A DNA stretch of 64,000 nucleotides from Stomoxys calcitrans (lineage: Eukaryota > Arthropoda > Insecta > Diptera > Muscidae), in NCBI RefSeq assembly GCF_963082655.1, contig NC_081552.1:72606707-72670706 (forward strand), given 5' to 3'. The translations under genes were made by a program, and so were the position numbers. The notes under the pieces are model-generated. The model saw only the letters and a list, made by a program, of their open reading frames with translations. It ran no database searches and was not told the origin of the DNA. This document shows positions 53,001 through 62,098 of this stretch, one piece after another. The stretch's first letter is position 1. Every line of letters begins with the position of its first letter.

Positions 53001-54083
53001 AATGAACTGAAGAAGAACCTGCTCTTTATTATATGAAAGGCAAATGTTGGGAGGCTTAGAAGGACGACGTTACGCTAAAGGTTTTCTGCTGTGGTTTGAC
53101 AACTGTCACCTAAATATGTGTTACAGGTATTACATGGGGCTCTTGAGAAAGGTCGAAAAGGTGTAAAACATTGCGGCGGTTCTTGATTCTGCGTCGGGAT
53201 AACGGAGAAGTTAATTTGGCATGCTGAGTGGAGTAGAGGTATTTCATCATCATATGTTTTACCTATTCTTTCTCTTTCCTTTTCTTCTTATTCTTACCAA
53301 GGTGTCGCAATGGGCCGGACTGGGATACGATCATCTTTCGGGGTGTGATTTGAATTTGCAATATTCTAATATTCTTTGGGCACATTTTCTTAGTATTCGA
53401 CATAGATTTCGATTTTGATAACCGCTTGGTGGGTATTTTGGTTCACAAAAATATACCCACCTTGATATGTGGGCTGGCTATCCAAACTTGCTATATTTCC
53501 GGAATTTAAACCACTTTTCTCCCCAAAAGGATCTTGCCCGAGTACAGGCTGGGCCCGATAGTTCTTTGTGGCAAGACACGTGGTTTAGTACGCAACCCTC
53601 GAGTGACGCTAATTGCAGTTATTTAGATCCCTCACCATAGTCATGCTCGATTCAATTGCCCTTAAATTCGGCCTTCTGATCATGAGTAGTTTGAGCTGGA
53701 ACAAAAAGGTTGCCTCAAATTTGATTATGACTACTTTCTGTGAACATGATCATGGATAGTCAAACAGCTATTGGGGCGGCCAAATTAGACCGAATAACTC
53801 TTACGCTACGTTTGGAGCCACTGCAGGGAAGGGTTAAATGAAATGGCGGACAACCATGCAGTAGGGGCCAGAGGTTTGTTGACGACAAACTCGAAACCCA
53901 TCGTGGCAACGCGATTCGAGCTATAAACCTGGACAAGAGATGTGCATGTCACAAGTTGAAACAACTGTGCTGTCGGGACCACAAAATTTCAAGTAAAATT
54001 TCTTTCAGTAGAAAAAACTCCACAGTTTGGGATCATATATTAAAACGAACCTTAACCCACTCAGCGGGTACAATTGACGTGGA
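53001..54083. other. Mostly unassigned; small N2-like scrap
   Basis: No gene is recognised over most of it. At about 53835-53885 the plus strand reads NEMADNHAVGARGL, resembling the RNase H end of N2, in a single short frame. Confidence 0.35.
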
Positions 54084-54087
54084 TTAA

Positions 54088-54994
54088 CCCATTAACGCCT
54101 CGAAGCCTTGTCCGTAGTATTTTTTTTTTTAATTTTTCTACAAGAGGTATGCTTCTACCGCTACTTTGCTCAATAATTAGTCAGTAAGAGGAAGCATGTA
54201 ATCATTTAGTGGCAAAGAAGTCCCTTGGTAACACCGAAATCGCCACTGTAGCCTGCCCAAGGCAGTTTGCACACCACATTTTGCCTAAACTTTTTAAAAT
54301 GTTTTTATTGTCTTGATTTTCTATTCTAAATATGGTTGCCCAAAAAGTAATTGTGGATTTTTCATATAGTCGGCGTTGACAAATTTTTTCACAGCTTGTG
54401 ACTCTGTAATTGCATTCTTTCTTCTGTCAGTTATCAGCTGCTACTTTAAGCTTGCTTTAGAAAAAAAAAGTGTAAAAAAAGTATATTTGATTAAAGTTCA
54501 TTCTAAGTTTTATTAAAAATCCATTTACTTTCTTTTAAAAAATCCGCAATTACTTTTTGGGCAACCCAATAGATACAAAAACCCATTGTTCTATGTTAGA
54601 CGTAAAACCAAAAAACACAACAATTTTTTTTTTACTTTTTTGTTAAACACAATTTCATAAAAACTACATTTCTTTTCATTTCCAAGCCGGTATGTTTTAC
54701 AACAAAAACATTTTTTTCTTAGTATTAAATGACTATTTCGCGAAGAAAAGTTGATTTTAATGGGTTTGACATAAATCGCAACTGTTCTTTAACGTAGTAG
54801 GCTTATCGCCAAAAAGTTTTTTTTAAGTAGAAACCATTAAATGCACCAAGACAGTGAAACAGTTTCCAGAAATCTCACTCCCAGGTGTTTTCAAAACTTT
54901 TTTGTTAGTATTTTTTAGCTAAAAAACTCGAGCTAGAACGTTGCTAAGATAGCTCAATTCTTGGATACTTTTCTACCCATTCTGCGTTAATGGG
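54088..54994. mobile_element. piggyBac-like MITE, TTAA-flanked, carrying a mariner-like MITE
   Basis: The ends CCCATTAACGC and GCGTTAATGGG are inverted repeats, and TTAA stands directly outside on both sides (54084-54087, 54995-54998). This is the hallmark target of piggyBac. The inner 237 bp (54333-54569) is a separate MITE, so the original element is about 670 bp. There is no transposase frame. Confidence 0.75.
54333..54569. mobile_element. Mariner-like MITE, copy 4 (nested)
   Basis: The left end TGGTTGCCCAAAAAGTAATT and the right end TTACTTTTTGGGCAACCCAA, with TA on both sides, match the copies at 45.5 kb. It is inserted inside the piggyBac-like MITE and therefore younger. Confidence 0.85.
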
Positions 54995-55594
54995 TTAAGG
55001 AATATTTGAAAAACACAGCATTCCTATCATTCGTTAGATAAGGTTAGGTTGAAAAGAAGGTGCGGATATAAATCCACCCCATGCCGCCATGGACATACAC
55101 CTTAGCCGGTAATCGGCTTGTTGTGTGCCCTAATAACTAAAAAAAGCTAATCTCGAAAAAGGAAATCTAACTAAGGAATTCCGTGCTACTTACAAAATCC
55201 TTAATTGTTTTTCACCACGCCGCACATGCTCTACAAATGCTATAACTAGCCGCACCGATTTTGGATAAGTGACCTCGTAGTCCAATGTGTCCTGTTATGA
55301 TACCGAAAGCTTTATTGACCTCCTGCTTACTTCCTTTCAGTAATAGCCGCGTTTTCTCACAACCCGGATCTCCCCATAGAATTTGGGTCGTCGTACCGAC
55401 CGTTTCGCTATTCCACTGTGTTATTGCGCGATCGTCGACCACGCCCTTAACTCGGACGGTCTCGCCCCAAAAGGCTTCGGGTTAACCAAGTTTATTGACG
55501 GCAGTCCTATGGCCTTCACTGCCAAATCGTCCGCTCTTCCTTTCCCCCTTACTCCGCTGTTTTCCGGCACCTAACCGTTGCAGATCGTGCCATT

Positions 55595-55855
55595 CTAAGG
55601 AAAGGCGTCGATCTCCTCCTCACACTCCAAGACTGTCCTGGTTGTTATTGGCCTGATGGCCAGTTTACTGTCCGTAAAGATGTTCACAATCGACGTCCTC
55701 GCGTTAACACTACACCACCTCACGCAATTCGTGATCGCCCGAATCTGCGTCTGCAGGCCCGTATTACGGCCAGGCAGTCGAAAACAGATCTCAGTCCCTG
55801 GGTTCTCAATGTAGACCTTCAATGTCGCCTCGATTGTACAGTGATAGTATAACAT
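55595..55855 (-). pseudogene. RNase H fragment of N2
   Basis: An 86-codon frame with IRAITNCVRWCSVNARTS and IVNIFTDSKLAIRPIT. The TDS Asp and upstream region of RNase H are visible. The remaining catalytic positions are outside the frame or lost. Confidence 0.65.
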
Positions 55856-55997
55856 GCTCCTATTCCCCTATCGCCCTTAGTTTCATAGCCGCTGTGTTTG
55901 CATCACACTTAATCTGTATGTTTATGCGTCGGTTATCCATAATAGTCTTTAGTGCCCTAGAGGGCGTGGTCCGCATCGCTCCGCCTATGCCAAGACG

Positions 55998-56228
55998 TTA
56001 TGTTTTCTGAAACTTTTGTATTATGCTAAGGTTGCACTTTTGCTCCATCCCAGTCAAACCAACTACTGAGGCATAAGTAAGTATTGGTAATTTTAAGCTC
56101 CTGTAGAGCCTCGGATTCAGGCCCCATTTCAAGCCTACGGCCCGTCTATATAATGCCCAACATCTGTGAGCCTTCTCGGCACGCTCCTGAATGTGACACT
56201 TCCTATTCAGCTCCCTGTCCAAGATCAC
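55998..56228 (-). pseudogene. RT thumb fragment of N2
   Basis: A 76-codon frame with VILDRELN-like, ALYRRAVGLKWGLNPRLY and LKLPILTYASVVGLTGM. It is the part of the N2 polyprotein between the palm and RNase H. Its neighbours continue in other frames. Confidence 0.65.
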
Positions 56229-56624
56229 TCCTTAAAATTTTACCATGTCAAATATCGCAATTGTTCTATTGAGGAAACGTGGTGCTTCAAAGTGGCCCAC
56301 CTTCGTCTTCCTCTTCAACAGGCAGATTTCAGTCTTCTCTTTGTCAACATTGAGACACCTAGGTCTAGCCCAGTTGTATACCATCTTCAAGATCCTTATT
56401 TCCCTTCGGATCGTTACCTCTTAGAAGTATTATAACATCGTCTACGTAGCAGACAGTTTCAAATCCCTAATCAATTAGCAGCCGTAATAGGTTATTAATA
56501 TTGGTCACCCATAGGAGTGGCGATAAATTGCACCCCTGTTGCGTGCCTTGTGCCACTTTCTCCCTTATATGTATCTCATGGGGAGAAGGTGGCACATACC
56601 TGACAAAGATTTCTTTTTAGAATA

Positions 56625-56690
56625 GATTGAGCGCACAACAAGCCAATAGCTAGCTTAGCTGTGTGTACGCAATCCCAAGGAAAGAGTTAC
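56625..56690 (+). mobile_element. Scrap of N2 3' UTR (plus)
   Basis: GCGCACAACAAGCCAATAGC with a following GTGTACG resembles the N2 3' UTR phrase GCGCACAACAAGCCGATTAC in plus orientation. Too short to define further. Confidence 0.4.
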
Positions 56691-56696
56691 CCACGC

Positions 56697-57091
56697 ACTC
56701 TATTTGTATACCCTCCGCCACAGGATGGGTTTATACTAATTTCGTGATTCCGTTTGTAATACCTCGAAATATTGATCTGCGACTCCATAAAATATATTTA
56801 TTAGGGTCGGTTGATTTTTGTTTTAAATTGTACAGCAAAAACGTAAACTACATAAAATTCTAAGGAATTTCTCTGAACAAACCATGTATCTAAAATAAAA
56901 TCCTAATTCGCGCTTCTTAACTTGAAAATGTATATGGCCGCCTTTGGATATAGATGCCATAAAAACCGTTCCCCCGATTTGGCATCTTGAGTCTTTGGAA
57001 GTAATTTTTGTTCGATTTTGCTAAAATGCACGTAAACTTCTGTTAAGACTTGAAACAACTGTGCCAAGTACGGTCCAAACAGGTCTTTAAC
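56697..57091 (-). mobile_element. F1 repeat, copy 8, left part (split by hAT element)
   Basis: GTATACCCTCCGCCACAGGA and TACTAATTTCGTGATTCCG mark the left end. The 56816-56930 stretch is foreign or decayed. Then CAACTGTGCCAAGTACGGTC joins, across the hAT element, to 59402. Confidence 0.65.
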
Positions 57092-57704
57092 CATGGACGT
57101 AGCCAGAATTTTATTTGGGGGGGTGTACCCTACATTTTTTCAAAATCGAAAATTGCCAAAATTCTTTTAACCGTGAAATTGGAAAGATACCTCACATTTT
57201 TTTTTTTTTTTGAAAATTGTAATAGCTATAAGGCGCAGGAACTACATTTGGTAAAAGCCGAATTCTACACTGATTGCCAACACAGAGTATATATCTTTTG
57301 GAAGTTGTATTAATGGCTTCGAAAGGTATACGACGGCAACGGCTCGTGCTGCTGCTCCGTGAGCTCAAATTTGCATTAACAACCAAAAATACCTTCGAAA
57401 AACTCTAGCTCGAGTTAGGAAAGAGGTATGATAATGAAATTTGGATTGGTGTAAAGTAAACGACTGAAACCAATTTTTCTCGTCATGTTTTTAGGGGAAA
57501 TTGGCTTGTCAAAAGTCAGCAATTTTTTTTATATCCCAAAAATCAAACGAACAAATCTATCTAAATTCTTAGGAGTGAGATTTCTGTCTTGTTGCACTTG
57601 ATGGTTTCTATAAAAAATAAAAAATAAAAATTATCCTACTTCTTTTGGCAGCAGGTTCTATTTTATGCCATTCTATTTTAAGTCGAGTTTTCTTCGCTAA
57701 ATGT

Positions 57705-58085
57705 TCATAAAATATTAAGAAAACTACTTTTTGCTGTAGGGGTTTAGAAAATAAAAAGATTTGTTTTCAAACATTTTCAAAATATTTGAAAAAAATGGTA
57801 CTTCAATATAAATTCTCTAAATTATGAATATGCCCCATATCACCCAACTGTAACTGTACGCAATTTTAATAGTCATAAAATATGGTCATAAAATATTAAG
57901 AAAACTACTTTTTGCTGTAGGGGTTTAGAAAATAAAAAGATTTGTTTTCAAACATTTTCAAAATTTTTGAAAAAAATGGTACTTCAATATAAATTCTCTA
58001 AATTATGAATATATTAGCATATGCCCGGTCGCTTCGCTGCTCCCGATGATTCACCTAACTGTAACTGTACGCAATTTTAATAGCT
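57705..58085. repeat. Tandem duplication of ~181 bp inside the hAT element
   Basis: TCATAAAATATTAAGAAAAC begins at 57705 and again at 57886. Both copies contain TTTTTGCTGTAGGGGTTTAG and run on to CTGTAACTGTACGCAATTTT. The second copy has an extra ~35-bp block with TGCCCGGTCGCTTCGCTGC. Confidence 0.85.
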
Positions 58086-58982
58086 TTAGCCTTTTCCGTA
58101 AAGAAAGAACATTTAGAAAGTTTTAGTGCCGAAATGTACGAATTAAAAAAACTCTAGTCGACCGATAAATACTGTCAAGGTGTAACTGTATCGCAATTTT
58201 GAGATCAATTCGTAAATAAAGTACCATTTTGTACGTTTTAGTACCAACATTTCACATTTGGTACAACTTATCCTATATTTTTTTCAAGACATCAATAATT
58301 TTCAGCAATTTTTTTTATTTTAGCCTTCTCCGTTCACTGTTAAACTAAATGAGATATTTCGTACTTTTTGATACCAAAATGTACGATTTGTTAAAAACTG
58401 CTTAGTCAGCCAACATATATTTCTTCAGAGCTCTAGTTCAATCCGTAAAGAAAGTATGAAATGGTACCAAATACGGTACTAAACGTAAGTTTCTTCCGTT
58501 TCCATTACTATTTTTGATATTTTTTCTATTTACCCCCTTTATTTCGCAACAACAATAATTTAATCTAAATCTTGAAGTCCTATGCAAAGTTCACATATTT
58601 CGAACCAATTTTGGTACTTTTATGTTTCTCAATGTCCAAAAACTCTTTTGGCATCCCAATTTCGGTTGCCATAGTGTACCCAAATTTCAAAGCTCTTCCG
58701 ATACTATTTTGGGAAATTTTTGTCACTAGAACTTGTTTTTGTGAGACGCTCTTTAATTTGAGCACAAAATCATAATTCCAGCCCCATCCGATCCCGCTGG
58801 GTAAAATATCACCATTTCGTGCTTCTTAGTACCTAAACGTACGAATATCACAAAATCCCATATTATCGCTGCCTACAGCCCAAGACCCACATTCGTGCCA
58901 AATTTCATGACTCTAGCTTTATCCGTTTGGGCTGGGCGTTGATCAATCAGTCAATCACACGTCTCTTTTATAAATAGAGATA
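58024..58982. mobile_element. Repeat-like block with GTACC/GGTAC motifs (possible nested Helitron-like repeat)
   Basis: It begins at the TGCCCGGTCGCTTCGCTGCT block and ends with ATCCGTTTGGGCTGGGCGTT, CAATCAGTCAATCACACGTC and TTTTATAAATAGAGAT. Units repeat GTAC-flanked phrases (AAATGTACGAATT, ATTTTGTACGTTTTAGTACC, AAAATGTACGATTT). This end style is common in dispersed insect repeats. The boundary with the hAT host is uncertain. Confidence 0.45.
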
Positions 58983-59401
58983 CAATTTCATAAAAATCGG
59001 ACAACGGAATTGGGGCTCAGTCGTAATGGGTTAAAATTTTGTCTTTAAAAATATTTATTGAAATTTGCCTCTGGACAAATTTTTGGGAAAATGCTGCTTG
59101 GGACAGATAAGCATAAAAAAAGGCTTTAAAAATGTTTATGCAAAATTTAAATTTTGGTTTTAAAAGTAATTCTCGAGGTTAGGTTGTCTTAAGAGAGTAT
59201 TTCGCTGAAAAAGAGTCCAGTCCATTTTAGTATTTTTTTTTTTTAAATTTTGTCTTTAGAAAAAATTTTAAAGAAATTTTATCTAAAAAAAAAATAACTT
59301 CGAGAGGGGTCCGGCCCGTGCTGAAGTTTTGTCATAAGATAATATTACACTGAAATTTGCGCACGGGCCCGAAGCGCCCTGGCTACGTCCCTGTCTTTAA
59401 C

Positions 59402-59760
59402 CTAATATGGCTCCCATATAAATCGATCGCTCTATTTCACGTCTAAAGCCCCTTAAAGCCGCAATTTTTGTTCGATTTAACTGAAATTTTGCACGTTGTG
59501 CTACGGCTTGCAACAACTTGGCCAAGTACGGTCCGAATCGGTCTTTAACCTGATTTAGCTCCCATATAAACCGATCTCCCGATTTCACATCAGGAGCCCC
59601 TAGAAACTGCAATTCTTGTCAGATTTACTTAAAATTTTGCACGTATAGTTCTGGTAAGACTTCCAACAACTGTGTCAACTACCGTCCAAATAGGTATTTA
59701 ACCTGATATAGCTCCCATATAAACCTATCTCTCGAATATCCTTGTTTGCTCAATCTAATC
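59402..59760 (-). mobile_element. F1 repeat, copy 8, right part
   Basis: Two ~150-bp units with GGCTCCCATATAAATCGATC and CGGTCTTTAACCTGATTTAG. The terminus is lost. Confidence 0.65.
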
Positions 59761-59802
59761 TAACCTGATAGATAAATTCTCCCCATTCACCTAAAGACAC
59801 TA

Positions 59803-60040
59803 TGGCACTATGTTCGTTTTCGCGTTGAAAATCTATACTTTCCGCGATTATTATTTTTTTTTTTTTTTTAGATAAGATATTGAAGCAAAAAATCTTACTG
59901 ATGTCATTCAAAGGTCATTCCCTCACTGCTAATGACAAAATTTATGTAAGAGTATTAGGTTATCATTGAAATTTTGTAGTATTCCTAAATGTAGTCGCGA
60001 AAAAATATTGATTTCCAACGCGAAAAGCGAACAGTGCCAG
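59803..60040. mobile_element. MITE with long imperfect inverted repeats
   Basis: TGGCACTATGTTCGTTTTCG at the left end pairs with CGAAAAGCGAACAGTGCCA at the right end. The inverted arms extend about 45 bp to TTTCCGCGA and TCGCGAAAA. Length 238 bp, no coding capacity. No unambiguous target duplication was found, so the superfamily is open. Confidence 0.65.
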
Positions 60041-60596
60041 CCTTTACATTTGAATATGAGCTTCGAAGATTCTAATCCCTCTTCCTGTTCAACAATGATC
60101 TGAGCTTAGATCTAAATTTCTTTATTTCCCTTTGTAAGTGTTGCTGTACAAAACTTCAACTACACCCCACGTCGTATGTTGACTACACGATACAACAATC
60201 GTTAAAATACATACATACTTGTGTTAAATTTTCATTACATGTTATTCATTAAAGCGTCTGTCCGTCCGCCCGTTGGTATTACTTCCCATTTTAATTACAC
60301 ACGCATCTCGCCGCACGAGCATGCATTCATTAATAAACGAGAACGTCGAGTTTCATTACCACAATGTTCCTCTTCCTCTCTCAATCGCTTGGCTCTTAAC
60401 TAAACACTCCGCAATATTCGTACCAGAGACTCTCGCAAGAGAGCAAGAGATAGCACTTTTTTCAATTCCATTTTGTTCTAAGGCAAATTTATACAAAAAC
60501 CTGCTTAATCGCACACACAATGTCTGTCCGTCCGTCTGTGTCTTTTGGCCATTCGCACACGGCAGTTTGTTTCGATCACTTTGGCCATCAACAGTC
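60041..60596 (+). promoter_or_regulatory. Presumed promoter-proximal DNA, GAGA-like sites
   Basis: Non-repetitive DNA directly upstream of the predicted TSS. CTCTCGCAAGAGAGCAAGAG at about 60430-60449 offers GAGA-factor-like sites. There is no TATA box at -30, consistent with a DPE promoter. Short GTCCGTCCG and GTCCGTCCGTCTGTG runs occur near 60260 and 60525. Confidence 0.35.
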
Positions 60597-60629
60597 AGTC
60601 TTAGTTTAGAGATCGCGTTGAAAGGTTGT
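60595..60629 (+). promoter_or_regulatory. Core promoter: Inr plus DPE
   Basis: TCAGTC at 60595-60600 fits the arthropod initiator TCAKTY with A+1 at 60597. At exactly +28 to +33 (60624-60629) is GGTTGT, which fits the DPE consensus RGWYVT. Spacing is critical for DPE function and is exact here. No TATA element is found. This is sequence evidence only. Confidence 0.5.
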
Positions 60630-61573
60630 GCGAGGGAATTCGATCGCGTACGTTGTGCGATGGTGATGACCACACAAACTGCCACAAGAAAACCAAATAA
60701 CTAAAACGAGAAGAAGAAAAACCACACGAACTCTTTTGTGGTGGTCTCTGAAATATCCAGTGCTCTTAGTATAGTCTGGTTTTTGCAAATAAGAAAAAAC
60801 AAAACCAGAGTGGCTTTAAAAGGTTCTTATGGTGCCAGATGTTAGTGTCTCAGGTTTAAATTCGTTTATGCAAAGAAAAAATTAAAACTTTTTGGAAACC
60901 AACAAAACAAATCCTAAAAAAAAACTTTTAACCAAGTCAAAGTTGTGGTCAAGCTGCTGCTAATAACAAATCGCCTTCCATCACCAACCACAAAGACCAT
61001 AAAATTCCATTTAACTTCCTAAATTTGAGCATTCATTAAAACTTTTAGTGTTTTCTCGCCCTTTAAACAAACAACCGAAAGCAAATTACCAACAAGCAAG
61101 CAAAAAAGAAACCATAACAACAATATTAAGTATTAAATAATTTCTTTTGTAAAATTATGCAAATTACTTAAGTGCTCATTTAAATAGTTTTCGCAAAACA
61201 GAAAAAACCAAAAAACGCTGCTTAAGAAATAATACCTCCCCACAACGTGCTTAACCAAACAAAAAACAAACGAAATTAATCAGCAGTCACAGTGACAGTT
61301 AAGAAAAGCACCGCTTTGAAAGCCGCAACCGAAAAAAATAATTTTGAATTCCGGCTCAAATTTCTTTTGTGTGTGTTTTGTGCGCTGAGCCTGCGCTTTG
61401 GCTTGTTTGTTGTTGGCTCACAAAGAAAAAGAAAAGTGAAATTTCTTCTCGTTTGTTTTTTTTTTTTTTTGTTTTTGTTTTGCCGCCTTGGTCCAGTAAC
61501 TGTGTCAACAACGTCTCTACCCTACAACACTATCTTGATGTGGATTAATTTTTGCAAATATTCAAATCTTAAG
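60597..61573 (+). other. Predicted 5' UTR exon of a host gene
   Basis: From the predicted TSS the sequence becomes rich in CAA/AAC/AAACC triplets (for example CAAACAACCGAAAGC and ACCAACAAGCAAGCAAAAAAG), the composition usual for long fly 5' leaders. It ends at ATCTTAAG|GTAAAGTTC, a good match to the 5' splice site MAG|GTRAGT. It has no transposon signature. The gene itself would lie beyond the right edge of the window. Short frames inside (for example 60273-60704, 61292-61606) are not supported as products. Confidence 0.4.
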
Positions 61574-62098
61574 GTAAAGTTCATAAATATTTATTTCTTA
61601 ATTTAAGTTTTTATTTATTCGTCTCGGTCATAAATAATTCACAGCTTCTCAATAAGCAAAAGAAAATCGATAAGGTTAGCTGCCTTAATGAAAGGCATAA
61701 TGAATTAAAAAAAAAAAACAAAATTTTATTTTGTTGACCCAAAAGATATGAGAGGGAGAAATTTTAGAAATATTTTTTTAAGAAAACAAAAATATTTTTT
61801 TCTTGTTCGAAATAGTTGAAATGAGTTAAATATTGAATAAAATATTTACAAGTAACGATTCATGCTTTGCCTTACTATGAATAATGGGCGGACAGACAAA
61901 GTTTTTACCAAGAGATTGGCAAACTTTATGCTCCTGATTCGCAACTTACATGCAATAAGCAAATTTCGAACAAAATGACCGAAGGTCGGAGAGACCATGT
62001 ATAGAAAGAGATTAGCCAACTCAATGCTAGTGGTGTATAACCTGCACACAATATTTTGTTTATTATCGACCGAAACTAATGTTCTAATCGTAAATCTT
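61574..62098 (+). other. Probable start of intron 1, no feature
   Basis: AT-rich sequence following the predicted donor site. Nothing else recognised before the family E repeat. Confidence 0.3.

Larger units (their letters stand above)
55024..56620 (-). mobile_element. N2 non-LTR retrotransposon, 3' half (RT, RNase H, C-terminus)
   Basis: The longest N2 copy here. On the minus strand, from high to low coordinates: GTQQGCNLSPLLWVTNINNLL and CYVDDVIILLRGND (RT active site YVDD, about 56430-56470), TEICLLKRKTKVGHF, DRELNRKCHIQERAEKAH, LYRSLKLPILTYASVV. RNase H follows (AITNCVRWCSVNARTSIVNI, FTDSKLAIR), then QILWGDPGCEKTRLLLKG and GIITGHIGLRGHLSKIG. The 3' UTR ends with CAACCTAACCTTAT. Frames are broken repeatedly, so it is inactive. 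Confidence 0.8.
57092..59393. mobile_element. hAT-type DNA transposon, non-autonomous, 2302 bp
   Basis: The ends CATGGACGTAGCCAG and, inverted, CAGGGACGTAGCCAG are a 15-bp terminal inverted repeat with one mismatch. TCTTTAAC is duplicated on both sides (57084-57091, 59394-59401), the 8-bp target duplication typical of hAT. No transposase frame survives. The interior contains a 181-bp tandem duplication and a second repeat-like block (58024-58982). It splits an F1 unit, whose halves rejoin as AGGTCTTTAACCTAATATGG. Confidence 0.85.

Noticed and set aside
60273..60704. 143-codon plus-strand frame over the promoter
   Set aside because: It crosses the predicted TSS and has no domain. Overlapping frames exist on both strands.
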